Shown here in pieces: positions 27,700-38,129 of a stretch of DNA of 64,000 bases (its first letter is position 1; every line of letters begins with the position of its first letter). The DNA is taken from NCBI RefSeq assembly GCF_026241335.1, contig NZ_JAPHAV010000006.1, positions 62,001 through 126,000 on the forward strand, read 5' to 3'. Below the pieces are notes generated by a model. It saw only the letters and a list, made by a program, of their open reading frames with translations, ran no database searches and was not told the DNA's origin. The position numbers and the translations under genes are program-made. This DNA comes from Ochrobactrum chromiisoli. GTDB taxonomy: Bacteria > Pseudomonadota > Alphaproteobacteria > Rhizobiales > Rhizobiaceae.

Positions 27700-28473
27700 C
27701 TAACGCATACGCTTGCGTGTGTGCAGCACAAATTCATCGTCTATCTTCATCAGTTGCGCATCGATTCCATAAACATCTTTCAGAAGTGAGCGATTGAGAA
27801 CCTCTTCCGGCGCACCATCGGCAACAAGCTTGCCCTGATTAAGCACGATCAACCTTGTGCAATATTGCGCAGCCAAACCAAGATCATGCAACGAGGCGAT
27901 CACTGTCTTCTTCTCGTTGGCCAATCCGGCAAACAGTTCCATCAATTCCAGCTGATGGGCTGGGTCCAGACCGGCGACCGGCTCATCGGCAAAGATGACG
28001 GGCGTGTTTTGCGCCAATACTCGCGCAATCAAAGCGCGCGCTCTTTCACCACCCGATAATTCATTGGCAGGACGCGACGCGAGCTCAACCAAGCCCATGC
28101 GCTGCATCGCGGTCTCAACCGCAGCTTCATCATCATGATCCAGCGCTACAAACACGGGCTTCAGTGCTGAGCGTCCAAGCGACACCAGCATTCTAACCGT
28201 TACCGGCCACGCCACATCGCGTTCCTGCGGCAGATAAGAGATTGTTTTGGCGCGATGCGCGACATGCATTCTTCTGAGGTCAGAGCCATCCAACAAAACA
28301 TTGCCTGTTGAAGACGTCAGCCCCAAAAGCGCGCGCAGCAGTGTTGTTTTGCCTGCACCGTTCGGACCGATCAGACCAATAAATGCGCCCTCACCTGCCT
28401 CAAAACCAACGGCTTCAAGAATGGTTTTTCGCCCCAACGACACATCAAGATTGTGGACTGAAAGTGTGCTCAT
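27700..28473 (-). CDS. btuD: Vitamin B12 ABC transporter ATPase
   Basis: 257 aa. Walker A GPNGAGKT at residues 36-43, signature LSGGERARALIAR, Walker B VIFADEPVAGLDP. It belongs to the FecE/BtuD/HmuV group. The start is set by a four-base ATGA overlap with the permease stop; the frame is open for 88 more codons upstream but those overlap the permease. Last gene of the riboswitch-led btuB-btuF-btuC-btuD operon, so the cargo is very likely cobalamin rather than heme or siderophore. Confidence 0.9.
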   Translation of the reverse strand: MSTLSVHNLDVSLGRKTILEAVGFEAGEGAFIGLIGPNGAGKTTLLRALLGLTSSTGNVLLDGSDLRRMHVAHRAKTISYLPQERDVAWPVTVRMLVSLGRSALKPVFVALDHDDEAAVETAMQRMGLVELASRPANELSGGERARALIARVLAQNTPVIFADEPVAGLDPAHQLELMELFAGLANEKKTVIASLHDLGLAAQYCTRLIVLNQGKLVADGAPEEVLNRSLLKDVYGIDAQLMKIDDEFVLHTRKRMR

Positions 28474-29471
28474 ACCAGCCGCCTCCGATATTTGAAGACC
28501 AGCCCCAGGAAGAAGGGAGCCCCGATAATGGCCGTGAGAACACCCAGCTTCAACTCGCGCCCCGGCATCAATATCCTGACAAAAACATCGGCTGCGAGCA
28601 AAAGAGCTGCCCCGCCAAAGCCACTTGCAATCAGCAATCGCGATGGTCGCGCACCGACCAGCGGACGCAGAAGATGCGGCACCACAAGCCCAACAAAACC
28701 GATAGCACCCGCCACAGCCGTTGATGCGCCAACGCAAGCCGCAGTTCCCAGCACCGCCAGCATCTGCACGCGTGAAAGATTAACCCCCATACTGGCCGCG
28801 GCATCAGCCCCCAGTGTCAGGCTATCAAGCGCACGGCCGAGCGCCAACAGCATGACCCAGCCAATCAGAATGAAGGGGGCCGCAAGCCACACATGCGTCA
28901 TCGAGCGATCCGCAAGCGAACCAAGCATCCAGAAAACAATTTCCATCGCGGCAAAAGGATTGGGCGAGAGATTAAGCGCCAATGCCGTCAGTGCGCCCGC
29001 AAGACTGGTAACGGCAACACCGGCCAGAATGACCGTCAAGGTTCCGGCATGACGTCCGGCAAGTGTCTTCACCAGGAACACCGAGATAAAAGCACCTATC
29101 AGTGCCAGCAACGGCAACGCCAAGGGAAAAACCTGCGAAAATCCGGTATAGATCGCAATCACAGCGCCCAGCGATGCCGAAGAACTCACGCCAAGCAAAC
29201 CCGGTTCGGCCAGCGGATTGCGCAGATATCCCTGAAGAGCAGCCCCTGAAAGCCCCAGTGACGTACCGATCAGCAATGCGAGAATTGCACGTGGCAAGCG
29301 GATTTCACGCATCACCAGCACGATCACATCGCCCTGCCCCGTTAACAGCGCCTTGATGCTCTCGCCCACACCGATGGATGCTGGACCAATCAGCAACGAC
29401 ACGACAAACAATGCTGCCACCAACAAGCCAAGCAAAAGCAGCAGGAGATAAAAGCGAGCATTTTCAGTCAC
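28470..29471 (-). CDS. btuC: Vitamin B12 ABC transporter permease (FecCD/BtuC type)
   Basis: 333 aa, about ten membrane helices in the FecCD fold. It has [35 protein letters not shown] (quoted in part), the canonical family signature, and [12 protein letters not shown]. The start is a GTG that overlaps the end of the binding-protein gene by eight bases, and its own stop overlaps btuD by four, so translation is coupled. It forms the inner membrane channel for B12. Confidence 0.9.
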   Translation of the reverse strand: [333 protein letters not shown]

Positions 29472-30309
29472 GCGCAGCCTCCGAAAGCTCTGTCACCGCA
29501 TCAACGCTGAATGGCCCACCGCAGACTGTCAGATTATCGTTCAATGTTACGATTCTCGTCTCTTTCTCCAGAGCCCGCAAAGCCGGATGTTCAAAATTCT
29601 CAAAGGCCAGTGCGGGTGGTCGCCCGCGTGATCCCCGGACCAGAATATCTGGCTTATTCATGATCAGCATTTCCAAAGGCAGCATGCCAGAACCACGAAT
29701 ACCAGCTTTGTCTGCAAGATTATCAAGACCCGCAAGGCGTATAGCTTCGTCGATCAACGTGCCACGCCCCGACGTATAGCTATTGGCATAATAGAGGGCG
29801 ACCGTTTGCCGATGCGCAGGCTTTGGAACTTCTGCCAAAGCGGCATTCATGGCCGCAATCTGCCTATCCGCCTGCTCTTCCCGGCCCAACAATGCCCCCA
29901 TCCGCTTCATATGCGCGCGAATATCTTCAAAAGACCGTGCAGGGGCAAATTCCTCAACCCGAACACCCAGCTCGCGCAACAGTCCAACAGTCGCGCGCGA
30001 GGAAAATGTGCCTGCCAGCACCAGATCGGGTTTCGCAAGAAAAACCTCTTCCGCCTGTCCGTGATTGACCGGCAATTGCTGCGCTTTCGCGGTCATCACC
30101 GACAGAAGCGGATCACGCGAAAGATAGGATACCGATTGCAACTGCGTATCATCCGCCAGCAACATGGCGAGCTGATCTGTGCAAACATTGATCGACACCA
30201 CGCGCTTGGGCTTCTCCTGTGCCAACGCCGGATGAAGGCCAGCCAGAAACAGGCCGGCCAACAGACCGAGCCTGATTTTCGATGCCAATAGCCGTTTATT
30301 CGCCCACAT
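29464..30309 (-). CDS. btuF: Periplasmic cobalamin-binding protein (BtuF type)
   Basis: 281 aa. Signal peptide at about residues 1-31 ending ALAQ. Family start RVVSINVCTDQLAMLLAD, then KPDLVLAGTFSSR, typical of class III periplasmic binding proteins with a rigid connecting helix. ATG 30309 was preferred over a TTG at 30318 that directly follows the btuB stop. It delivers cobalamin from BtuB to the BtuC/BtuD importer. Confidence 0.85.
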   Translation of the reverse strand: MWANKRLLASKIRLGLLAGLFLAGLHPALAQEKPKRVVSINVCTDQLAMLLADDTQLQSVSYLSRDPLLSVMTAKAQQLPVNHGQAEEVFLAKPDLVLAGTFSSRATVGLLRELGVRVEEFAPARSFEDIRAHMKRMGALLGREEQADRQIAAMNAALAEVPKPAHRQTVALYYANSYTSGRGTLIDEAIRLAGLDNLADKAGIRGSGMLPLEMLIMNKPDILVRGSRGRPPALAFENFEHPALRALEKETRIVTLNDNLTVCGGPFSVDAVTELSEAARD

Positions 30310-30318
30310 GATCCGCAA

Positions 30319-32175
30319 TCAGAAATTCCGCGTCAGGCCAATAGTAAGGCTGCGCCCCGGTGCATTGTAACCCGACGTCGTCTGATAATCCTTGTTAAAG
30401 ATATTTTCGACCGAAACTTTAAGCTGAGACTGGGTATCGATGTCATAGAGTGCGATGAAATCTCCCGTCACATAAGGATCAAGCTTTTTGGTATTCGCGG
30501 CAGTTGTGTAGCGCGAGCCACCATAAAGCAACCGAGCCGTCAGATCGAGCTTGTCGATGGGCTTGAAATTCACTTCGGCTGTTGCTTTGACACGCTCACG
30601 ATATGGCAGATCGTTGTCGGTATCCTCATCAATTGGCTTCTTGAGGTCGAGCGAGCCTTTCACCGCCCAAACCTCGTTAAAACGATGAGACAGTGCCGCT
30701 TCAAACCCCGTCACTTCTGCACGCGCGATATTGTAGGGCAGATAAGACGGTGCCGTGCTCATAATCGCATCGCGCAGCCATGTTTGATAAAACGCCATAT
30801 CAACGGTTGTTTTGTCTGTGACCTGCCAGTTCAGACCAACCTCGTAAGAGCGGGATTTTTCCGGTTGCAAATCGGGATTGGCATAGCCGGGATAATAAAG
30901 CTCATTAAATGTCGGCGCACGGAAACCCGTACCGAATGATGAGCGCAGCACCAGATCAGGCACAATTTCGTAGCTCGCGCCAAGATTATAAGTGACGACA
31001 TCACCGAACTGCTCATTGTGATCGTAGCGAACACCACCATCAAACCGCAGCGCATCATATTCCAGCGAATATTGCCCAAAGACTGCCGCCAGGTCTCGGC
31101 TGGTTTCAGCATAAGACACGGTTGCATTGACATCCTCGCGATAAGCTTCAACGCCGCCCGTCAGGGTATGGCTAAAATCACCCGTTTCAAACTGCTTTTC
31201 CGTCGAGACGTAAACACCGTAGCGCGTGGTTTCAAACCGATCAGAACCACTCACACCTTTGCGAAAATTCCGGCTGTGATCGAGCCCGGAACTGACTTCA
31301 ATCGTTGATGACCAGTCATCCGTATGATCAATGCGCACTCCGATCTTGCCATTGAAAGCCGTGGTATAGGCTTCGTTGAAAGACGGCGCTTTTCCATCAT
31401 ATTGATTGCGCCCGCGGCTCAACAAACCATCTGTATAAATCCTGCCCCAATCGAAATCTTTGGAGAGCGCGAAATTAAACGCGCCCTGCAGAAAACCATC
31501 GCGGTCCGGCTCATAGCCAAAAGCTTCAGGCGTCGTGAAATTATATCCCTGTGTACCGGTCACAACGGCACCAAAGGCATAGTCGATACCGTCTTGGCTG
31601 CGTCCCTGCAGCGAAGCAGATGCATATCCACCCCATGGATGGGTAACGCCCGTGCTCACACTCCCACAGAAGGAACGTTCGCCACACGCGCCGCCCTGTT
31701 TGGTGATGATATTGATAACGCCGCCCATCGCATCCGCGCCATATTGCGAAGAATGCACACCTTTGGCAATCTCAATGCGATCAATAGACATCAATGGAAT
31801 ATTGGCCAGCGCTGTTGCGCCAGTTGTGGCGGAGGCCGTGCGTACACCATTGACCAGCACCACCGTCTGCTTGGACGACATGCCGCGTATATAGAGGCTG
31901 GATGACGAACCCTGCCCGCCATTGGTGGTAATCGAAATACCCGGATAATATTGCAAAAGGGATTGCAGATCAGGGGCTGCGGATCGTTCGATATCAGCTT
32001 TATCGATCACCGTCACAGAGGAGGTTGAGCGTTGCAGCGACGTCGCCCTGCGAAGCGGTGTAACCACAATCGTATCGAGCACAATCCCGTCTTCATTGTC
32101 TTGTGCTCTTGCATCAAGTGGCATGGCAAACAGAAGACCCGATGCGAGAAACGCCGATAATTTGAGAGTTTGCAT
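30319..32175 (-). CDS. btuB: TonB-dependent cobalamin receptor BtuB
   Basis: 618 aa from the ATG at 32175, which has AGGAAG eleven bases upstream. Signal peptide ends ARAQ (about residue 25). The TonB box region DTIVVTP and a plug domain (SVTVIDKADIERSAAPDLQSLL) are followed by a 22-strand barrel ending in the required terminal aromatic GLTRNF. The substrate assignment rests mainly on the cobalamin riboswitch directly upstream and the btuFCD genes downstream. Outer membrane uptake of vitamin B12. Confidence 0.93.
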   Translation of the reverse strand: MQTLKLSAFLASGLLFAMPLDARAQDNEDGIVLDTIVVTPLRRATSLQRSTSSVTVIDKADIERSAAPDLQSLLQYYPGISITTNGGQGSSSSLYIRGMSSKQTVVLVNGVRTASATTGATALANIPLMSIDRIEIAKGVHSSQYGADAMGGVINIITKQGGACGERSFCGSVSTGVTHPWGGYASASLQGRSQDGIDYAFGAVVTGTQGYNFTTPEAFGYEPDRDGFLQGAFNFALSKDFDWGRIYTDGLLSRGRNQYDGKAPSFNEAYTTAFNGKIGVRIDHTDDWSSTIEVSSGLDHSRNFRKGVSGSDRFETTRYGVYVSTEKQFETGDFSHTLTGGVEAYREDVNATVSYAETSRDLAAVFGQYSLEYDALRFDGGVRYDHNEQFGDVVTYNLGASYEIVPDLVLRSSFGTGFRAPTFNELYYPGYANPDLQPEKSRSYEVGLNWQVTDKTTVDMAFYQTWLRDAIMSTAPSYLPYNIARAEVTGFEAALSHRFNEVWAVKGSLDLKKPIDEDTDNDLPYRERVKATAEVNFKPIDKLDLTARLLYGGSRYTTAANTKKLDPYVTGDFIALYDIDTQSQLKVSVENIFNKDYQTTSGYNAPGRSLTIGLTRNF

Positions 32176-32327
32176 ATATTTATTCTTCCTGCGCGCAAGC
32201 TTTGACTCACCGCAAGCGCCAGAAATCAGGGTGCCCCCCTTGTCTGTGTCCCACGGCAACATTTCACAATGTCACCGCTACGGACGGCCGCGACTGAACA
32301 CCCCTCGTGTCAGCCATGGGTGACTGG

Positions 32328-32518
32328 ATATGGCAGGTCTCCTGACTTCCGGGTCTTCATCGAACCTCCACCTTCCCAAAGCCTGAAACTTCAGTGGCTG
32401 TATCATGATACAAATCATGAGAGGACGACTCTCCGGTCACAGTTGCGGGGGCAGTCACGGCATTGATCGCAAGATCTCACCGTGTTCCCTTTTCATCCGC
32501 CGTGAAGGCGGAACCATG
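32328..32518 (-). promoter_or_regulatory. Cobalamin riboswitch
   Basis: Read on the minus strand: GGGAACACGGTGAGA, then GCCGTGACTGCCCCCGCAAC, CTGTGACCGG, the B12 box GCCACTG, and GAAGTCAGGAGACCTGCC, in the order and spacing of the AdoCbl riboswitch. It lies about 150 bases before btuB. Binding of adenosylcobalamin normally shuts off the uptake genes behind it. Confidence 0.95.
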
Positions 32519-32627
32519 TCCTTTAAGAGCGATAGCAAGGCCGCAGTAAATTATCAACTGCAACAATGTGCCCCTTCTGAATCACATTCGGAGCAAAGCG
32601 ATTGAGATGGTTGAATTATATAGATTT

Positions 32628-33740
32628 TTATCTCAGAAAATCGCGGAAACGACGAAGCGCAAAGAAGAAAAGAACGCTTCCGATGACAATCATAGCCAGC
32701 AATTGCGGCCATACGACACTCAGTCCCGCACCGCGGAACAGCACCGATTGCGCTAACATCACGAAATACGTATTGGGCGCTGCCAGCATGATATTCTGGA
32801 TAATTTCCGGCATGCTTTCGCGCGGCGTTGTACCACCGGAAAGCACCTGAAGAGGCAACAGAACCAGCATAAGCAAAAGCCCGAACTGCGGCATGGAACC
32901 GGCAATCGTTGCAAGAAAAATGCCAAGGCTGGTGGTTGCAAAAAGCTGCAACGCAGCACCCGCTAAAAACAGCGTCAGCGAGCCATTAATCGGCACGGCC
33001 AGAATACCCTGCACAACCACAATAAGCGAAAAAGCCGTTGCCACCAGCACCACCATCCCCATCGACCATATCTTGGAGATCATGATCTCAAGTGGCGTCA
33101 CCGGCATAACCAGCAGATGTTCGATTGTGCCATGCTCGCGTTCCCGGATAAGAGCCGCACCAGTCAGGATGATCGAAAGCATGGTCACTGATGAGATGAC
33201 ATTGGTGATCGCACCAAACCAGCCTTTGTTCAGATCCTGATTGAAGCGCGCACGTAAGTTAAGTCCAACTGGCGTTTGCGTGTCGCCACGATAGCGATTG
33301 AGAAACTCGTTCACTTCACTTGAGACAATCGACTGAACATAACCGCCGCCGGTGAAGGCCTGACTCATGCGCGTTGCATCGATATTCAGCTGGATCGTCG
33401 GCGAACGCCCGGCAAGCAGATCGCGCTGAAAATTTGGCGGAATATTAAGCGCGAACGTATCAAGCCCTGTGTCCATCCGCTTATCCATCTCATGCGATGA
33501 GATGAGCTTTGGAGGCACAAAATACGGCGGATAAAATGCAGTCGTAATACGTCCCGAAATCGGCGATTGATCCTCATCAACAATTGCGATCGCTGCATTG
33601 TTGAGATTTTCCGGCATGGCTTTTGCAGCCGTGTAAATCGCAAGCGTGAAGGCATAGACAATGAGCAGCAGAAGCATAGGATCGCGCGCCAATCCGCGCA
33701 GTTCTTTGATGCCAAGCTGGAATATATTGGAAATTCGCAT
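32628..33740 (-). CDS. ABC-2 type export permease (YhhJ-like)
   Basis: 370 aa. One N-terminal membrane helix, a large periplasmic loop (about residues 50-180), then five helices of the ABC-2 fold with the motif REREHGTIEHLLVMPVTPLEIMISK. The start at 33740 lies directly after the stop of the fused ATPase-permease gene. Together with the HlyD-type gene it forms a three-gene unit matching E. coli yhiI-rbbA-yhhJ in order and type. Substrate unknown; drugs or other amphiphiles are possible. Confidence 0.88.
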   Translation of the reverse strand: MRISNIFQLGIKELRGLARDPMLLLLIVYAFTLAIYTAAKAMPENLNNAAIAIVDEDQSPISGRITTAFYPPYFVPPKLISSHEMDKRMDTGLDTFALNIPPNFQRDLLAGRSPTIQLNIDATRMSQAFTGGGYVQSIVSSEVNEFLNRYRGDTQTPVGLNLRARFNQDLNKGWFGAITNVISSVTMLSIILTGAALIREREHGTIEHLLVMPVTPLEIMISKIWSMGMVVLVATAFSLIVVVQGILAVPINGSLTLFLAGAALQLFATTSLGIFLATIAGSMPQFGLLLMLVLLPLQVLSGGTTPRESMPEIIQNIMLAAPNTYFVMLAQSVLFRGAGLSVVWPQLLAMIVIGSVLFFFALRRFRDFLR

Positions 33741-33741
33741 C

Positions 33742-36519
33742 TCAGCCCGCCTGCTTCTTGAGAAGTACAATACCGAGAACGGTCAGAACCGGTATGGCGA
33801 TCAGCAGCGGCAGGAACGATCCGGCAAGATCAGAGAAGCCGAGCGCTTTTGAGAAAGTCCCGCGCGAAATCGTCACGAAATACGTTGTCGGATATATCTT
33901 GCCGATGAAGGCGCCTGCTCCCTGAAGAGATGACACCGGATCGATAATGCCGGAATATTGCACTGCCGGAATGAGCGTCAACAATGCCGTACCGAAGATT
34001 GCCGCAATCTGGCTATTGATAAAGGTCGAAATCACCAGCCCCATACCGGTGGTGATGATGACATAAAGAAGCGCTGCCGTGGCATAGGTCAGGAAACTGC
34101 CCGTGAATGGCACGCGGAAGATGAAAACCGCAAACGCCGTCAGCATCAGGAAGTTAATAAAGGCAAGCGCGATATAAGGCAGCTGTTTGCCCAGCAGAAA
34201 CTCGAACTTGGTCACCGGCGTCACATAAAAATTAATGATCGAGCCAAGTTCCTTCTCGCGCACGACACTGAGAACCGCCAGCATGGCCGGGATCATCAGC
34301 AAAAGCAGCGGAATAACCGCTGGCACCATGGCCACTAGGCTCTGCACGTCGGGATTATAGCGATATCGAATTTCCAGATTGAAATTCCCGACAGCGGCAG
34401 CATTTCCATAAAGCTCGCGCGCCTTTTGCGTCAGCCAATTGACATGCATACCCTGGACATAACCACGCACAGTTTCCGCACGCATCGGCATGGCACCATC
34501 GATCCAGGCACCAATTTCGACAGAACGACCATGCGCGACATTGCTGCCGAAATTCGGTGGGATTTCAATCGCCAGACTGATTTCACCTTCCCGCATACGC
34601 CGATCAAGATCATCATAATCAGTAATGGGTGTTTTTTCGATAAAATAGCGGGAACCGGCAAGTTGCTGCGTGTAATCCCGGCTGATTGTCGTATCGTCAC
34701 GATCAAGAACCGCGAATGTCAGATCCTCGACATCAAGATTGATACCATAACCGATAACGAACATCAGGATGACAGTGCCCAGAATAGCCAGTGTCGCGCG
34801 GATCGGGTCGCGCTTGAGCTCCAACGCCTCGCGCCGCGAGAACGCCAGCATCCGCCGCGGATTTGGTAACCAGCTGGAGCTTGGCCTTTTGTCATTCTCA
34901 ACCTTTTCAGGCTGAACCTTCGCCGCTTCCTGAACGTCTTTCTTAGGCGCTGTTTCGCCAATTGCTTCTTCGAGATATGCGATGAAAGCGTCTTCAAGTG
35001 TCGCTGCGTTGCGGCTTTCGGTGATGGCTTTTGGCGTGTCGCTGATCAACACCTTACCGGCATGCATCAAAGAGATCCGGTCACACAGTTCCGCCTCATT
35101 CATAAAATGGGTCGACACGAAAATCGTGACATTGTCGTTGCGTGAAAGATCGGCAAGGATTTGCCAGAATGCATCGCGCGCAACCGGGTCAACGCCTGAA
35201 GTAGGCTCATCGAGAATGAGAATATCCGGCGCGTGGATCAGCGCCACAGCCAGCGACAGGCGCTGGCGGATACCGAGCGGCATCGAGTCGGGTAAAACAT
35301 CCAGAACTTCAGCCAAATCAAACCTTTGGGCCAGTTCCTTGATTCTGCTTTTGGTCTTGTCCTCGGACATGCCAAACAGCTTGGCGTGAAGCTCCAGATT
35401 TTGATGAACTGTGAGTTCGGAATAGAGCGAAAACGCCTGCGACATGTAACCAACATGACGGCGTATATCGATATCCTTTGGGTCGACCTCACGCCCAAAC
35501 AGCCTTGCCGTGCCTTCACTTGCAGGCAAAAGCCCGGTCAAAACCTTCATCGTCGTCGATTTGCCGCAGCCATTGGAACCGAGAAATCCAAAAATCTCGC
35601 CGCGCGGAATGCGGAAACTCACATTGTCGACAGCCGTGAAATTGCCAAATCGCACCGTGACATGCCCGGCTTCGATAGCGATGTCACTATCTGACTGCAT
35701 ATTGCGCGGTGGCATCACAACTTCGCTGTGCCCCTGTCGAAGCTCCTCAGGCAAAAGCGCTATGAAAGCCGCATCAAGATTGGGTGTCTGGGTTTTCTCA
35801 AGCAACTCCTGAGGCGAACCAGTTGCCAGAATCTGGCCGTCATTCATCGCAACCAGCCAGTCAAAGCGTTGCGCTTCTTCCATATACGCTGTCGAAACAA
35901 TAACACTCATCCCCGGACGATCCTTGCGGATATCGTTAATCAGTTCCCAGAACTGACGACGCGACAAAGGATCGACGCCCGTTGTCGGCTCATCAAGGAT
36001 CAGCAGATCAGGATCATGGATCAGCGAGCAGCAAAGGCTCGTCTTCTGTTTCATGCCGCCGGAAAGCTTACCCGCCGGACGATCTACAAAAGGCGACATG
36101 CCCGTTCGCGCCAGAAGGTCTGCAATGCGGCGTTCGCGCTCGTGCTTGTCATGGCCAAACAGCCGTCCAAAGAATTCGATGTTCTCGAAGACAGAGAGCG
36201 TTGGATAAAGGTTTTTTCCCAACCCTTGGGGCATAAAAGCAATACGTGGAAAAGCCGCCTGACGATGACGCTTGTCAGCAATGTCGCCACCCAGCACTTC
36301 GATTCTGCCCTTCTGCATAACGCGAGCGCCAGCGATCAGTGACAGAAGACTGGACTTGCCCACACCATCAGGCCCAATCAGTCCGACCATACAACCGGCA
36401 GGCACGTTGAGCGAAATATCGCGCAAGGCTTCCGTCGATCCATAAGAAAGCTTCACACTGTCAGCGCGGACGACAAAACTGTCGCCGCTGAGGCCAGTCT
36501 GTATCGAAGCCATACTCAT
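33742..36519 (-). CDS. Fused ABC ATPase-ATPase-permease (RbbA/YhiH-like)
   Basis: 925 aa. Two nucleotide-binding domains in tandem and a C-terminal ABC-2 membrane domain. Domain 1: Walker A GPDGVGKS, signature LSGGMKQK, Walker [14 protein letters not shown]. Domain 2 (from about residue 285): Walker A GSNGCGKS and Walker [14 protein letters not shown], but the signature is [10 protein letters not shown] instead of LSGGQ. A membrane part with [21 protein letters not shown] follows from about residue 560. E. coli RbbA was described as a ribosome-associated ATPase, but here the neighbours point to export. ATGA overlap with the HlyD gene sets the start. Confidence 0.88.
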   Translation of the reverse strand: MSMASIQTGLSGDSFVVRADSVKLSYGSTEALRDISLNVPAGCMVGLIGPDGVGKSSLLSLIAGARVMQKGRIEVLGGDIADKRHRQAAFPRIAFMPQGLGKNLYPTLSVFENIEFFGRLFGHDKHERERRIADLLARTGMSPFVDRPAGKLSGGMKQKTSLCCSLIHDPDLLILDEPTTGVDPLSRRQFWELINDIRKDRPGMSVIVSTAYMEEAQRFDWLVAMNDGQILATGSPQELLEKTQTPNLDAAFIALLPEELRQGHSEVVMPPRNMQSDSDIAIEAGHVTVRFGNFTAVDNVSFRIPRGEIFGFLGSNGCGKSTTMKVLTGLLPASEGTARLFGREVDPKDIDIRRHVGYMSQAFSLYSELTVHQNLELHAKLFGMSEDKTKSRIKELAQRFDLAEVLDVLPDSMPLGIRQRLSLAVALIHAPDILILDEPTSGVDPVARDAFWQILADLSRNDNVTIFVSTHFMNEAELCDRISLMHAGKVLISDTPKAITESRNAATLEDAFIAYLEEAIGETAPKKDVQEAAKVQPEKVENDKRPSSSWLPNPRRMLAFSRREALELKRDPIRATLAILGTVILMFVIGYGINLDVEDLTFAVLDRDDTTISRDYTQQLAGSRYFIEKTPITDYDDLDRRMREGEISLAIEIPPNFGSNVAHGRSVEIGAWIDGAMPMRAETVRGYVQGMHVNWLTQKARELYGNAAAVGNFNLEIRYRYNPDVQSLVAMVPAVIPLLLLMIPAMLAVLSVVREKELGSIINFYVTPVTKFEFLLGKQLPYIALAFINFLMLTAFAVFIFRVPFTGSFLTYATAALLYVIITTGMGLVISTFINSQIAAIFGTALLTLIPAVQYSGIIDPVSSLQGAGAFIGKIYPTTYFVTISRGTFSKALGFSDLAGSFLPLLIAIPVLTVLGIVLLKKQAG

Positions 36520-37583
36520 TTTACGGTTTCCGCAAGGTTCTTCGGCCACTCCACATTTGGATCAAGCTTGACATAAGCCATACCCGGAAGCCCGGTTTTG
36601 ACCTGCTGAATATATTTCTGAAGCAATTCCTGCGGAATTTTGGCTTTAACGCGGAACATGAGCTTCTGACGCTCTTCTTCAGTTTCAACTGATTTTGGCG
36701 TGAATTGCGCGACATCGGCCACGAAGCTGATTTTGGCAGGGATCACATATTGCGGTGCGGCATCAAGAACGATCCGCGCGTCTGCGCCAATGGCCACCCG
36801 TCCGGCCTGCGAGGTCGGCAGGAAAAAAGTCATATAGACATCGCTGACATCAACCAGATTAAGCACGCGTCCGCCAGCGGAGAGCACTTCGCCCGGTTGT
36901 GCAACGCGATATTGCACTCGGCCCGGCTTTGGCGAACGCAAGGTGGCATCGTTGATATCCGTATCGATGGTGGCAATCGCAGCCTTTGCCGCCTCAACGG
37001 CCGCTTCAGCATCAATAACTTGCGCCTTAGCCGCACTGATCGCCGCAGCGGTCGCGGCCAATTGCGCTTTGGCAGCGCCGACGGCTGCTTCAGCGCCCTG
37101 AGCAGTTGCACGATCGTCATCCAGCACCTGCTGGGAAACTGTGCGTGATTCTGTCAGCTGTTGCGAGCGAGCCAGACGGCGATTGGCGGCATCCAGCTGC
37201 GCTTCGCGTTGCGCGACAGTAGCCGCAGCCGCAGTTTGCTCGGCTTCACGCTGAGCGACCAGACTTTTGGCTGTTTCAATGCTGATTTCAGCGCGTCGAA
37301 GCTGCGCTTCAGCTTGCCTGCGCTGGCTTTCGAGCTGGTCCGTATCCATGCGCGCTAAAACGGCATTGGCTTCAACAAACTGCCCCTCATCAGCCAGAAT
37401 TTCGCGGATACGCCCTGGGCTTTTGGTGGATACGTCGATTTCGACGGCTTCGATGCGGCCATTTCCACCAGCAATGCCTTCCGGCAACCCCGGGTTGCTC
37501 AGCGCTTTCCAGGCATAGTAGCCTCCGACTGCCAGAGCCACAACAACACCAGTCACAATCCACTGCTTGCGATCAAACCCCAT
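36516..37583 (-). CDS. HlyD-type membrane fusion protein (YhiI-like)
   Basis: 355 aa. One N-terminal membrane helix (about residues 7-24), a lipoyl half-motif [18 protein letters not shown], then a long coiled coil from about residue 75 to 195 made of Ala, Gln, Glu and Arg repeats, a second lipoyl half ([18 protein letters not shown]) and a beta-barrel. It links the inner membrane export complex to an outer membrane partner, which is not encoded here. GAGGA nine bases before the ATG chose this start over a TTG three codons earlier. First gene of the export operon. Confidence 0.9.
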   Translation of the reverse strand: MGFDRKQWIVTGVVVALAVGGYYAWKALSNPGLPEGIAGGNGRIEAVEIDVSTKSPGRIREILADEGQFVEANAVLARMDTDQLESQRRQAEAQLRRAEISIETAKSLVAQREAEQTAAAATVAQREAQLDAANRRLARSQQLTESRTVSQQVLDDDRATAQGAEAAVGAAKAQLAATAAAISAAKAQVIDAEAAVEAAKAAIATIDTDINDATLRSPKPGRVQYRVAQPGEVLSAGGRVLNLVDVSDVYMTFFLPTSQAGRVAIGADARIVLDAAPQYVIPAKISFVADVAQFTPKSVETEEERQKLMFRVKAKIPQELLQKYIQQVKTGLPGMAYVKLDPNVEWPKNLAETVK

Positions 37584-37738
37584 ACCCAACAATCCTCTGC
37601 GTCATCATTTCTCTGGCCGCACAGTAAGCTCATACTCAACCAATCACTTTCAGATAGAAATATCTGTATTTTGCTTGAGAGTACGTACCTTGATTAAAAT
37701 CAACTATACGCAAATGACCCACGATTCCATGCGATAAA

Positions 37739-37853
37739 TCACATCAGAGCATAATTCCTGAAGCTTGGGTTTGTTGCGGTTAAATTATGCTCTGATTTTA
37801 AAGCGTTAGAGCGACCTTTGCGCATCCAGGAGGATGCGCAGCGCTCCAAAGCA
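37739..37853. repeat. Composite palindromic repeat (two hairpins)
   Basis: CAGAGCATAATT is repeated inverted as AATTATGCTCTG about 40 bases later, then TTAGAGCG and CGCTCC flank TGCGCATCC-AGG-A-GGATGCGCA. Such units are scattered between genes in Brucella and Ochrobactrum. The remaining DNA from 37854 to 38129 holds no gene I recognise. Confidence 0.55.
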
Positions 37854-38129
37854 TGAGAAAATTCGCGGGTGCCGATTTTGAGAGATGGAGGGCAACGTTG
37901 ACAGCACCCGCTGGCTGTCGACCGTACAACATTGCAAAAAGATCGCGCTACTGCGCTCGACAGATTCCTGAATGGGAAAAACTTAGCCGGGACGTTGCTT
38001 TGTTTGGGCCACAACGCCCCGGATCGCCGGATCTGGTGGACCCCGGCAACGCGCGATCAATAGCACCGGTTAGCGGGCGCTTTCTTTGATTTAAATCAAT
38101 TAGATAATAATTATATGCGATTATGCGCT

